In this document: positions 1-14,100 of the stretch, one piece after another
How positions within the stretch are numbered: position 1 is the stretch's first letter
How the letters are laid out: each line of letters begins with the position of its first letter
DNA from: Aricia agestis
Taxonomy: Eukaryota; Arthropoda; Insecta; Lepidoptera; Lycaenidae
Reading direction: 5' to 3'
NCBI RefSeq assembly: GCF_905147365.1
Contig: NC_056425.1
Coordinates: 6,269,501 to 6,333,500, forward strand
DNA: 64,000 nucleotides
The notes under the pieces: model-generated
The model's database searches: none
Told to the model about the DNA's origin: nothing
What the model saw: the letters and a program-made list of their open reading frames with translations, nothing else
Made by a program: the position numbers and the translations under genes

Positions 1-1331
1 GATAATAAGATGTAAGACAAATATAGTACCTATTGATGAAAGCTGTGTATGAATATGTATCTGAGGTATAATTAAGTGAGAAAATAAATGAAAAAACATT
101 TAAAAACGAGTATTTATTAAATTTCTTTTAATTTAAGTTTTTGAGTGAATATATATTATCTTCCTAGGACTTCGTCATCATTACACTTGCAATTCTTTAT
201 TAGCAATGTAGTACTTAGTATCTCTCAGTGTTAGCAAATCATCCTTTATCCTGAAAAATATTTGGTTCAGCGTACACACTACTAATAATGTAAAATGCCT
301 TACAAGGCACGAAAAGGGGATTATTAAACTTATAAATTGCATGTTTATGTTACAATAATACCTATTTGGAAGCTCAAAAAAACGTAGGTAGTTCAAGAAT
401 GAGTTCAAGTTCAACAAACTATGTTCAACTCATGACATCAACTCTGTTGTAATGCATGTAATTGTAATCCACAAGTTTGATGCATTCCTAAGACTTTTTT
501 AAGGTTCATTATTTAGCGTAGGTATCAAATACCAATAAAGTTATCAATTTCTTGCTTAAAACATAATCTCTATAAACATAATAATAATAAAATCTAATTA
601 TCTTTTTTTTGTCTCCTTCTTATTTTTTTTTAATTGCCGACTCAGTGAATTGCTAATGTCAGAGAATTCTTTCTCTAGATCGCCATGCTTGTGATAATAT
701 AAACATGAAGGAGTGTTATTTTCTCAGTGTTTTGATAAAGGGCTTATAAAATACCATAAAAATATAAATAAACCATTTACACATACCGGTAACTATTCCT
801 ACATTGACCACGTTATATATTATAAAATAGTATATTTTATAATAAAAAAAATCAATATTTTTTTAAACTATATTTTCATCTTGATTTACATTTTTTCCGT
901 TAGTCATTATGGCTAAGCCATTTCAATTATTAAAAAAAAAAAACAATTCCATTAGTCAAATTTGACGTTCGTTTTTGACATTTCTTTATCCAGTTCAGAG
1001 ACAAATATTACAGGTTAAACCATTCAGAAGTAAAAGTGGTAATGATACCTAAACAGAACAATTCACTTTACAACTGTTTACTGACCTGCGTGGATTAACC
1101 CAGGTTTTGTCAAAGATACAGGCCCTGTTCGGAGTTCAGACCGTCAATCTGGTAAAGATTGACGCGAAACTAAACTGTCTAGTGTCTAACCCACGGATTG
1201 ATGGACTGATAATTTTTATTATGCACTTTTCAGTCATCAGTCTGGCGTCAATCACAGATTGATGGACTGAACTGATGCCAGATTGACCGTGTAACCGTTG
1301 TCTTATCATCCAAGTCTTCTATCTGTTTCAG
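1..1331. other. Non-coding 5' stretch (vasa intron or upstream flank)
   Basis: AT-rich sequence with no convincing exon. The first vasa exon seen (1332) begins two bases into a codon, so at least one upstream coding exon must exist. I could not find it here with a matching donor, so it probably lies left of the window. Around 1130-1290 there are short repeated 'gattgatggactga' / 'gtcaatc' words that look like a decayed repeat. Confidence 0.5.
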
Positions 1332-1469
1332 ACTACAACAACAAGCCGGGCGGGGATTACGGCGAGCGGCGGGGGCGGGGCGGCGGGCGCGGCGGTTTCC
1401 GCGGCCGGGGCGGACGCGGGGGGAGGGGCGGTGGCGGCCGAGATAGGGGGGACTACGAGAACGGGGGAG
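1332..1469 (+). CDS. vas: vasa exon (RGG-rich, first one visible)
   Basis: Acceptor ctgtttcag, donor gtaagt. It starts with two bases of a split codon and ends with one. It encodes DYNNKPGGDYGERRG followed by dense RGG/GRGG repeats, the type of arginine-glycine tract that is dimethylated and read by Tudor-domain partners in Vasa proteins. It is very GC-rich against AT-rich introns. Confidence 0.85.
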
Positions 1470-4400
1470 GTAAGTTAACGAGCTGACACATACACCGGAC
1501 GGCAAGATATCTAACACCATAAACATTACTCTTCAAAATGTATCCGACAAAACATGAGCGCTATTTCACATTGTATCGTCTTATTGTCAATACCATGTTT
1601 TCTTACTCTTATTAAACATATTTAACAGTAGTAGGATACATGCATAAGGGTATATCTATAAAGTATGTCTCACCTAAAGGGGGGGAGGGAGTCGACAAGG
1701 AGGAGGGAGGGGTCCTAAGTTTTGTGACATCATAATATTTTAAATACTTAGAAGGAAATGCCGTGGTTTGTTCCCCACACGAGGCCAAATACATAAATAT
1801 GCCAGCTAGAACGTATCCAGAACTAGAAATTAGGAGGGAAGTAGCCCTGGCCACATATGTTGTGAAAATTCGATCATTCCACTTGTCACCACCAAAACGA
1901 TACCTCTGGTGTTGTCATATGGAATCTCTAGTCCATATGACACCACCGACTATTAGTGATGTTACATAGTAATTGCTTAGTTGTTGATATGAAAACTCCA
2001 ATTAAGTTCAAGCAGTAGGGGTGTTTACACACGGCGCCGCAGCGGCAGCGTTTTTCGCCGCCGCGGTAAAGAATCGCCGGCGGCGCCGTGTGTAAGGGCA
2101 AATAGAAACACAAGGATGAGTAAAGGCCGCCGCGGTGTGTGTGTAAACAGCCTAAAGTTTATATTTATCTGTCACTCAAATAGTCATCTTGACATCACTA
2201 GGGTGGTGTCATATGGACTAGAGATTCCATATGACACCACCGGTGGTGTCGTTTTGCGCGGTGTAACGCACAACCCAGCTGTGTTACAAGCGGCCAGGCT
2301 GTGTGTGCCGGATGGTAGACCGCTGTTGGAGGTGACGCACGTGCGCACCTCTAACTTTTATTGATTTTATTTAGATTAAAATGTATTCTAATTAGTTCGC
2401 ACTTTGCAATAAGATTGATAATACGAGGGCTGCTATTTATGTATCCGGAACTGGCCACTTACAAGAACAATATTTAAAAAGTAATTACAACATTTGAAAA
2501 TAGAACTCTTTGGTTGAAGAATACATTTTGTTTCATGTGACTGTCAATTATTTTTCCATTGTGGCGTCATTTTGAAAATTGCGTGTCTTCATTTGCCATG
2601 GATTTAACGCGTGAACATTTTCGTGCAATGATTTACTACGATTTTCGGCGTGGGCTAAATCAACAACAGTGCTTTATTCAACTCACCGCAACTTTTGGAG
2701 ATGAAGCACCATCAAAAACCACTGTTTATCACTGGTACAGTGAGTTTAATCGTGGGCGGTCTATGCTCACGGATGAAAATAAAGAAGGTCGCCCAAAAAC
2801 AGCTGTTGTCCCACAAAATATAGATGCTGTGCGGGAACTAATAATGCGTGATCGTCATGTTACATATCGCGAGATAGAGGCGTCCTTAGGCATAAGTATG
2901 ACGAGCATACATAAGATATTACACGAACATTTGGCTGTAAAAAAAATATGTTCGCGTTGGATTCCGCACAACTTGACAATCGATCAAAAACGGGCTCGTG
3001 TCGATTGGTGCAAAAAAATGATAAAAAAATACAACCGTGGTACGTCAAAAGCCGTTTATAATATCTACACAGGTGATGAATCTTGGATCTATGCATATGA
3101 CCCCGAAACTAAACAACAGTCAACGGTGTGGGTGTTCCAAGATGAGCCGAAACCAACAAAAGTTACTCGTGCAAAAAGTACTTTGAAGCAAATGGTCGCC
3201 TGTTTTTTTTGGAATTAATGGACATGTGGCTACAGTGCCATTAGAGAATCGTAAAACGGTTAATTCTGAATGGTATACGACCATTTGTTTACCAGAAGTC
3301 TTTGAAGAAATAAGAAAGGACAACCGACAACGCAGAATCATATTACATCACGACAATGCTAGCTGTCACACCTCAGCTGAAACAACTCAGTTTTTGGAGG
3401 GTCAAAAGATCGAATTGACTGGTCATCCGCCGTACAGCCCTGATTTGGCACCTAACGATTTCTTTTTATTTCCATACGCGAAGAACAAATTACGTGGTCA
3501 ACGTTTTTCGAGCCGCGAAGAGGCTGTTGATGCGTTCAAATTGCACGTTTTGGAGATACCTCAATCAGAATGGAAAAAGTGCTATGAAAATTGGTTCCAG
3601 CGTATGCAAAAGTGTGTCGATCATCGCGGCGAATATTTTGAAAAGCAATAAAACCATATTAAATGATATATGTTTGTTTCTTTTTTTAATTCCGGATACA
3701 TAAATAGCAGCCCTCGTAATAAGTAGATTAACGAGTATTTCAATTATGCCCAACTCTGTCGCAAACTCCGTCGATATATTTACGTGCTCATTGAACGAGT
3801 AACTAAGGTCACCTATTGTGTAGATAAATTTGAGTACCTTGTAGTAAGTAGTAACACTCTATTGTATTAGGTTTAAACCGTAACGATAGAAGATGTAAGT
3901 TGTAAATAAATAAATAAATAAAAATTAATAAATTAATATCGAAATTTAAAATATTGCTGTGGTTTTAATTGAAAAATAGCACATTTGTCACACTAGGGAG
4001 GGGTGTCTCACAAATGTGATCACCTGTGTGATAAGGGGGGAGAGGGGGTTTAATTCTCATGAAAATCGTGTGACGTAAGTAGTTGATGGTCCCTAAGGCT
4101 GCGTTTCCACCAGAGATGTGTTTATAAGGTCAAATAGCATCGCCGCGCTGAGCGATGTCATGGCAAGCTCACGTCAATGAAGCGATTCTATTGGTTCTCA
4201 AAAACACATTCCTTGCAACACATCTCTGGTGGAAACGCAGCCTAACGCTTTGTGTCAATGCAGGTGATAACAACTACGGTGGCGACGACGACAACAATGA
4301 CCGGTCCGAGAGGGGCGAACGCGGGAGGGGGCGGGGCCGAGGGCGGGGTGGCCGGGGCGGAGGCCGAGACAGAGGCGACAGGGACGAGGACGCCAATGGC

Positions 4401-5390
4401 GACGCGATGGACGAAAACGGTGAAGTCAAGAAGCCCCCGGTCACGTACGTGCCTCCGGAGCCAACGGAGAATGAGACTGAGATATTCGGTAGCACCATCA
4501 GTTCCGGCATCAACTTTGACAAGTTTGATCATATCGCTGTCAAGGTAAATGTTGCGTTAAGTTTTGAATATTTTTAAGTATTGAATCGACAAAAATCATT
4601 GTTTTAATGTTAAAAAGAGTTGAAGATTTATTTAAATCAGAGATCGCCCAATGGTCGAAATTCGACCTCAAATAAAAATTAAATTAAAAGTTTCAAATTT
4701 TCACGCTTTTCTATTGATATTCTATTGTCAAAATATTGACTTTATTATTTTTTAGACTATATAGGCGACAGGCTCAGATTAATAAAGTCAACTGATGACA
4801 GACTTGCCGTGTATGGTGTAATAATTGAAGATGTGAGGGGAAGAATCGAACAAGTAACATTTCGTAGCATACGGGCAATGACTCATTTTTTCCCGAATTA
4901 TTTTAATAAAACTTATAACTTATCGACTTCATAACCTAGCTAATATATCTGGCTACACTTATAATTCATAGTTTTTCTATTTCAAATAATTTTTCCGGCC
5001 CTAAAACCTCCATTTAAGCAAAAAAAACGGGAAGTTTTTTCATGTTACTTACCTTATTCTTCCACTCACGTCTTGAATTGTCATCAGTATTTAAGATTTA
5101 ATAAAAAAAACCTAAAACTATTTTCAATTTGACAAAAGACTTCAACTATAGGTAAAACAGTACAATTCGTGTGTATAGGCTTGTCAGTCAAAACCATGTC
5201 AAAATTTCTTGTGTGTGCGTTGTAGTGTGTGTAATGTTTTATTTGTTAAAAAAATGTATGATAAAAGCATAATTTCTAAATAATATTAGCTCGATGCACT
5301 CCTTCAACATATAAACTATAACTGTGCAAAATTTCAAACACCTATGTTTCCGCATTTTTCGTCAAAAGGGATACAAAGTTTTTCTCTCGC

Positions 5391-5430
<40 letters not shown>

Positions 5431-8400
5431 AGTGTCAAATAAGACTTAACTTAAACAAAACATTGAAATGTTTCTTTTTCAGGTCAGTGGTGAGAATCCG
5501 CCGCGCGCGATAGACAGCTTCGAATCTGCCAACCTGCGCAAGTTCGTGCTGGACAACATACTGAAGTCGGGCTACGCGAAGCCAACCCCGATTCAGAAAC
5601 ACGCAATACCCATCGTCATGGGCGGCAGAGATCTGATGGGATGTGCGCAGACTGGCTCCGGAAAGACCGTAAGTTAACTAAAGGAATAACATTTTATGAG
5701 TACTAAAGGTGGTACTGATTCTACAAAATGTGACCCGAATACATGTATACTTCATGCAAAAAGAAAAACATTTAAAAAAAAAACATTGTTTAGATACATC
5801 ATACAAGATAAATAAATAGTTATGTGTCACTACATGTTTGTTTTTATTTCAGGCTGCGTTTTTGCTACCGATTATAAATACTCTTTTACAAGATCCTCGT
5901 GAGCTGGTTGTGGCAGGCAATGGTTGCGCACAACCACAGGTAAAACTAAAATCTATTACTTTATTATTTTAACGTAAATGTGTTTAAACTATGGCCTGTC
6001 TGTACATGTACGTGGCCCTAATTTTATATTTTAAGAACCATGAATTGACACCACAAACATTAAAATCGGATTACATCATATTTTGAATACCGCTTCGATC
6101 GCAAGCCGTCCCAATTCGCGCAATACGCTCAGGCGCATGTGTGACACCCTGTAGTCAAAGCGAGATTAGAATACAGTTGTTGAGTTTTATTTTCATCCTT
6201 CAGTGGAATTAATACTTACACTTCCTCATTTGACTGAGCTATAGTCCGGTAAAAAAGTAAGACATTAATTTTTCTTGTTTTAGGTTATAATAGTATCGCC
6301 CACCCGAGAATTGACACTGCAGATATTTAACGAAGCTAGAAAGTTTTCGTACGGCTCCGTATTGAAGATAGCTGTTGCGTACGGGGGTACGGCTGTCAGA
6401 CATCAAGGCGACATTATATCTGTAAGTATAGTACCTCAGAACAGGAAAATAAGGAGAAGTGTTATGTAGCGCCGTTTATATGGAAACCTATGTCGCCGAC
6501 TTCAATGACACTATATTATCAGCATAGTGTCAACGGTACACGGTCTAGTGATGTCCGGTCTATCTACGGTGTCGATTAATTATTATTACGACGATATGGA
6601 TGTATTTTGGTAGGTATTTAAATACTATTAAAAGAATGAAAGTGATAAATAATATTACAGTCTAACAAAAACAACTTAAAGGCCGAAAGGGGTTGAAATC
6701 ATCCATGATTACGAAAAACTTTTACTATGGGACTAACTCAATTTGGCAACATAATCAGCTGTTTGGCAAAATCGTAACTAGGCAATAGATAAACATTCAT
6801 AATATTATACTACCAGATTTTAAGTTGGAAAAAGACAAATATATCTGCGAAAACCGCATTCAAAACGGATCAGTAGTTTTCGTGTGACGCTGGAACAAAC
6901 ATACAGACAGACAGACAAAAAACTAGCCACAGTTTTGGCTTCTATAGCGATGCAGTAACATCCCCCGCTTATTATTTTTTGAACATCTTTAAGAAGGAAA
7001 AAAAAGCGACCCTATTCCTAAGACTTCGATGTCTTATTGTCTGTCTCGGCTGTATATCTCAATAACCGCTACACTTCTGAAATTTTCACAGATTGTGTAT
7101 GTCTGTCACCGCTATAATAACAGATACTAAAACAAATTAAATTAAATATTTAAAGGAGGGCTCCCACACAACAAACGTGATTTTTTTGCTATTTTTTGCT
7201 CGAAATCAATAATGGCAACAGGTACTAGGTAGGCACCTGAAAAGTACAAAATACTCCATTGTATTTATAGGTACTTACTTGAACAATTAATAATAAAATT
7301 AAAAATAATTTAAATAATTAAGGATCCATATAAAAACACATTATTTGCATAATTTTGCTCTATTATAATAATGAACCCTTCGTGCGCGAGGGCAACTCGC
7401 ACTTGGCCGATTTTTTTCATACATTTTTCGTTCTTTGAATTTTGCGTCTCTGGGAAAACTGAACTAAAAGCGATGAAGGTAATACAAATCATTCCTCAAA
7501 GATGCACTAATTATTGTGAGTTATATGAGTAAGCATTAAGCACCACTTCTTTCGACTATAAAATAAAACTTCCGCATATTTATAATAAATTTAGACCTTC
7601 CGCGCGGCTTCACCCCTGTAAATTAGGAATTTCAAAGACAAATTAGCCCACAAAAATAGCCTATGATCCTTCATGTGGTCTACTTTTTATTTATGCCAAA
7701 CAACATAAAAAATTGCTGGATGGTGCGTGAGATAAGCCCTTTCAAATAATTTTCCCCGTTTTTTCCACATTTTCCTTTGTTTCTTGGCTATGAGCTATCT
7801 AACTCTGAAAGGATAGGTACTTCAAAATTTCAAATCGGACTAGTAGTTCCTGAGATTAGCGCGTTCAAACAAACAAACTCTTCAGCTTTATAATATTAGT
7901 GTAGATAATAACGCAACCGCATAAAAAATGTTGATAAAAATATCGATACCAAAATCTGCATCACACCATATCACTAGTGCCTTAGTTTGATAGTTCACGG
8001 AACATTTTTCGTGAAGAATAATTGATTTTTAAATTAAAAAGTCGTATAAATTACAGTTGGCTGTGATAGGTGATCCCGCTATTTCTGAAATTCACAGTAT
8101 CGCTGCAATTTTTGTAGGTAATTATAGCACAAGTCAGCATTTTGTTCACAATTTACGGCGTAGTGAAAACGTGTAAGCCGTGGAGTGATTGACATGCGAC
8201 TGATAATTTGTGCTCATACGGGCAGGATTTGGCGACATGTGACACGCTCTATAACATATCTCTTACTTCTAAAATCTGTGTATAGTACCTTGATTGACAT
8301 TTTAATGCAGCAATCATGCACTTTCAATGTGCTTTGGATGCAATCTCGGTATAAAACTACAAAACACTATTTCCATACCAACATCAAACATGTTATGATT

Positions 8401-11130
8401 TGTCCAGAAGTGGACTTCTTGGAGTGGAGATCTTATCCTACCTGCAAATGTGATAGTGTGAATAGATAAAGCTGAGCGCACATTTGTCAGCACTGTACGC
8501 GTCGAACGCACCGCATAATACACGAAATGCGGTGCGAACGAATGTGCGAGGTTTGCGCGATCATTTTAAGACTATATTAATCGAAAAAATTGCGAAAATT
8601 TAGATTCCGTTCAAATGTTGTCTGAACACAGAATGTTATCAACAGCTATCATCATTATTGTAATTCAAACAATCAACTGTTAATAAAATTAACATGTAAA
8701 ACAATCTTATTTCACTTACAGAAAGGATGTCACATACTAGTAGCGACGCCCGGTCGTCTCCACGATTTTGTGGAACGCAGCCGTATATCTTTCGACAGCG
8801 TGCGGTTTGTCGTTCTCGACGAGGCCGACAGAATGTTGGACATGGGCTTCATGTCTAGTGTTGAGAAGATGATGGATCATCCCACTATGGTGCCGAGTGT
8901 AAGTCTTTTTATAATTATTATAAATAGTACAACATTGCTACGTAGTTTTAAGGTGCGCTTATACGGGCGACTAAAATTGCTCAATTTCAATCAATTCTCG
9001 TCAATTATGATGTCACGACACAATCAAGCAATTTGCGGCAACAATATTGCGCAATACAATTGCCTGGAATTTCTGAGCCCATCAGATGTTCGTCAATACG
9101 TATCTGCGACATTGAGCGATATGTAATATCTGCATAGCTAGCACAAGCACGTAGACAAACGAAAGAAACTAAATTTTGACAGTTTTACCGGAAAAACATT
9201 GGAGTAAAAGTTTCTTTCGTATCTCGATATCTTTCGCTTTTGAAAATCTATATGTCAAGCATGACGATCCGCTTTTGACATTTAGTTTCTGGTTCTGTTT
9301 TTTTTTATTATGGCACTTGGCTATAAAACCATGGCCATTGTCGAGTAAATGGCGGCAAATTCAAAAAATCGATGTATAACAACCCTGTCTATAGCCGGAA
9401 TTATGGTTTTGATCTACAAACTACGAATAATAAAGTTCCTTAGTTTTTATTATTCGTATTTCGTAGATCAAAACTATAATTCCGGCTATAGACAAGGTTG
9501 CTAGACGTCGATTTTTTTAATTTGCCGCCATTTACTCGACACTGGCCATGGTTTTATAGCCGAGGTGCCATAATTAAAAAAAAAGAACCAAGAAACTAAA
9601 TGTCAAAAAAAATAATTGCCGGTGCTTTAATGGTTGCTATGGAAAGAGTTTCTTGTCTTTGTCCACTGAAACTCAAGTCGATGGGTGGCGCCATGCTCGG
9701 GAAAAATATTTATAGACATGAGAAAGAAACTGCCATTACTTTCTTCCGAAGAATCGACTGGGAAACCCCGTGCTAGCTATGCTGGAGCAATTAGAAGCAA
9801 TATCGCCGAAATAATTGCCGCAATTTATTGAAATAGCTCCATATTGCTCCAGATCGGTCCATTCGTGTCGCCGGGCAATTATTGCTCGTATAAGCGCATC
9901 TTTAGAAAGCTGATAAAGTATGTTTCAATCCAATTGCGGGGTATATTTTGTATTTCTGCCATTATTAAGTAGATGACACCACTTAAACCCCATTCGTTTT
10001 AGTTAAAGTTTGGGTTAAATAACATGTCTTTTCTGTATAAATACAAAGAACAAGAGATATAACGTAACAAAGACATGAATATTATTATCAACTTTAACCC
10101 AGACTTATGCAAGTAGACCTTTAAATAATCGGCCAAGTGCGAGTCGGACTCGCGCCCGAAGGGTTCCATACCGTTATACAGCAAAAATAGGCCATTTTTT
10201 TTTATGAAATAAGGGGGCAAACGCGCAAACGGGTCACCTGATGGTAAGCAACGTGCGTTGCCGGCTTTTTAAGAGGGAATAGGGTAATAGGGGAGGGTAG
10301 GGATGGGAAGGAATTAGGGGAGGATAGGGAAGGGAATAAATTAGGGGATTGGGCCTCCGGTAAACTCACTCACTCGGCGAAACACAGCGCTAGCGCTGTT
10401 TCACGCCGGTTTTCTGTGAGAACGTGGTATTTTTCCGGTCGAGCCAGCCCATTCGTGCCGAAGCATGGCTCTCCCACGTATAAATGGTGTTTTTTGTATG
10501 GGAGCCCCCTTAAATATTTATTTTATTTTAATATTATTAATAATTATTAAAGTACACATATAATTAAGGCATTTTTGAAAATTTCAAGTGCCTACCTGAT
10601 TCCATTATTGATAACGAGCAAAAAAGCCAAAAAAAATGTTTGTTGTATGGGAGCCTGTTAGATATTAATTTTATTTTGTTTTTAGTATTTGTTGTCATAG
10701 CGGCACAGATATACACAATCTGTGAAAATTTCAGAAGTCTAGCTGTAGGGGTTCTTGAGATACAGCCTGGAGACACACAGACGGACGGACGGACAGACAA
10801 CAAAGTCTTAGTAATAGCACAGAATAGATAATAGTACAAGTACAGAAGTCTCACTGCTTTGATGTTCACAAATGCCGCCGATTTATGTGCCTACATAAGT
10901 ATTATTAACAACGGACCGCACGCGAGCAGCCGACATTGAGCTCTCTGGCGCCGCGCGAAGGTCGACTTTATTTCACACCTTGTGTGTGTTGTTGACTATA
11001 GTCCGAAAATAGGGTTATCAAAATAAAATGAGTATAAAATACCACGCAAGGTATACATACGGAAACTGTTAGGTAAATGAATACCGAACATATAAATCAG
11101 TTTACACAGACACGACACCTGATTTTCTTT

Positions 11131-11161
<31 letters not shown>

Positions 11162-14100
11162 TTATGGTACAGTTACAGACCACAGAATAACAACATACAG
11201 TAAAATAACATTAACAACACACGGCATTTAGACTGAGGTCCAATTACAACTACACCAGCATTGAAGGTAACAATATTAGTATAAGATTTACTTAGAGAAA
11301 GACAGGGAAAACACAAAACAAAATAGAACTAAAAACTAGAACTAAACATCAACTCGCCACAATAACAACCAAGTATAAAATAAATAAAAATATATCCTAC
11401 AGTAGGTAATACAATTCTAATGACTTAAAAACTAAAACTAAACTCTGAAGGCCATCAACACATTGTTAAACATTTAGATGTTAGGGTCCTTGGCTAGATC
11501 ACGTTTAAATGCAATCAGACTACAATTGAAAATATCTTTATCATGGCATATTTTATTATACGTATTACAAATTCTATGCAACGGATTATTTTTGGACACA
11601 TTATTATATGTTAGTGGTACACTAAATAGCTGTTGAATACGTACGGATCGAGTAGGGACCTTAAATGACAACTGCTCTAAAAGAACAGTGTCCATAAGAC
11701 CATTAACAATTTTGTAAAGAATACTAAGATCAGCAATCTGTCTTCGTTTCTCAAGGCTTAGGAGACCAAATTTATTGATCCGATCAAGATAATCCGGCAA
11801 CTTCCTTCGCATACCACATCTACTACTTAGTACCCTGACAAATCTTCTCTGAACTGCTTCAATTCTGTCGATATGAACACTATACATAGGCGACCATACA
11901 GATGAACAGTACTCAAGAATACTTCTAACTAGGGCTACATAAAGTAAGATCCAAGTACAAGGGTTCTTAAAAGGCTTAGCTGTCCGAGAAATAAATGACA
12001 GCATATTATGGGCCCTGCTGCATATGGAGTCATAGTGCGACCGAAATGATAGTGCGGTATCAAAAATAATTCCCAAGTCACTTATTACTGAGACACGAGA
12101 TAAAGGCTTGTCATTTATGTTATAAGTATAACTTATTATATTTTTTTTTCTTGTAAAAGTAATAATTTGACATTTATTAGCATTTAGTCCCATAAGATTG
12201 CGTTTGCACCATTCAGCCAAAACATCTAGATCTCTCTGAAGAGCTAAGCAATCACTGATATCAAATATAATTCTAAAGATCTTTAGGTCATCTGCATATG
12301 CTAAGCAATTACATTTTATGCAATCTAAGAGGTCATTTATAAACATTAAAAATAACAGCGGACCCAGAATTGAACCTTGCGGAACACCCGACGTCGCAGT
12401 GTACGGAATAGAATCATAACCACTTAAAGCGACCAACTGTGTTCTATTTATTAAGTATGATGCTAGCCACCGATGTAGATTACCATGTATGCCCTGATGG
12501 TAGGCTTTGATCAATAGTATTGAATGGTTAACCTTGTCAAACGCTTTTGAGAAGTCTGTGTAGATAGAGTCAGTTTGTTTTCGAATATTAAAAGAATTAC
12601 ATATATAACTAGTATAGGTAAGTAAATTTGAGTTTGTAGATCTACCTTTAACAAATCCATGTTGATTAGGACTTAACATATGTTGAAAATGGTAATATAT
12701 TTGGTCATGCACTAGGCTTTCAAAAATTCTAGCAAACCGGCTTAAAATACTAATCGGACGGTAATTAGTGACATTCGTTTTGTCACCCGATTTGTAAATT
12801 GGTGTTATCTTAGATATTTTCCATAAAGATGGAAAACATCCTTCATGTAAGGATTTTTTATATATTAAAGTTATTGGAGACACTAAGGCAGACGAACATA
12901 ATTTTATAAAGATAGGCGGTATACCATCAGGACCAGCACCTTTAGTTACATCCACGTTCTTTAATTTGTTGAGTAAATTTTGACTGTTTATGTTAATATT
13001 AGTTATAGAAAAATTCGATTGCCTAAATTGAGGTTTATAGTTATTATTTATAACTGTAGGGTCTTCATATACTGAGGAGAAGTACTCAGCAAATAAATTA
13101 ACTATTTCTTGCCCACTTTCTTTAGTTGTGTTATTAAAAGACATCCTATTTGGTGTGTCATTTGTAACTCTTTTACTTTTGGTGTATCTCCAAAAAGACT
13201 TTATATTCATACTCAAGTTGTTTTCAATTTCATTAATATACGTTTTAAAACTAGCTTCCATCATGACTTTGAGCCTCGATCTCAGCATGGAAAAAGTATC
13301 GTAATCTCGAGGGTTACCGTATTTTTTAAAGCGTTTGTGGTATCTCTCCTTTTCCTTTACTAAGTAAATAAGAGGGCGAGAGAACCATGCCGGGTAATTA
13401 TTGCGCTTAATTCGACATTTGGGGGTATACTTCTCTATTATAGTGTAAAGTTTATTGTAAAATGTTTGAACAAGTTCATCACAATGAAGATCCATTGCAT
13501 AACCTTCCCAATCTATCTGTTGTAGATCATTAACACATTTTGCATAATCTGTCTTATAGAAACATAATTTGCTGGAGATCAAATTATTAAGCGTTAAAGC
13601 CTGCGATGAAGTCCCTGCCAAATCTATCTCCAGTGATGGATGATGAGCATCTAGTTTACTAATAGGATCACATTCCTTAATCAAAAATAATTCAGGAGAG
13701 TCTGTCAAAACTAAATCCAATAGTCTATTATTAGCATTAGTAACATTGTTGATCTGTCGCAAATTCGTAGTATGAACAAGATCATATAAAGATTTACTAG
13801 CATCATCGTAAAAATTCAGTGGGCAACCTGACTCTAAGGACCAGGTTAGGTTTCCCATATTGAAATCACCTATGATACATGTTTTATACTGTGAGCCATC
13901 ACTAGCAACCCTACTGCACATGTTTAAGAAGGTTCTAATATTATATTGAGGCAAGTAATTGGGTAGATATACAGCGCCTAATCTTAATATATTATTCTTA
14001 TTAATTTTGACATCAACCCATATATCCTCAACTAAGGAGGATTGTAAGTCAAGAAGCAACGTACTCTCAAATTGTTTGGACACAGCTATCAGTACACCCC

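Noticed and set aside
1248..1526. 92-codon frame antisense to the first RGG exon
   Set aside because: Pro/Arg-rich shadow of the glycine/arginine repeat; no splice or start support.
4242..4548. Several overlapping 80-100-codon frames on both strands over the GC-rich vasa exon
   Set aside because: They are other-frame readings of the RGG-coding exon, which has proper splice sites and continues the Vasa frame.
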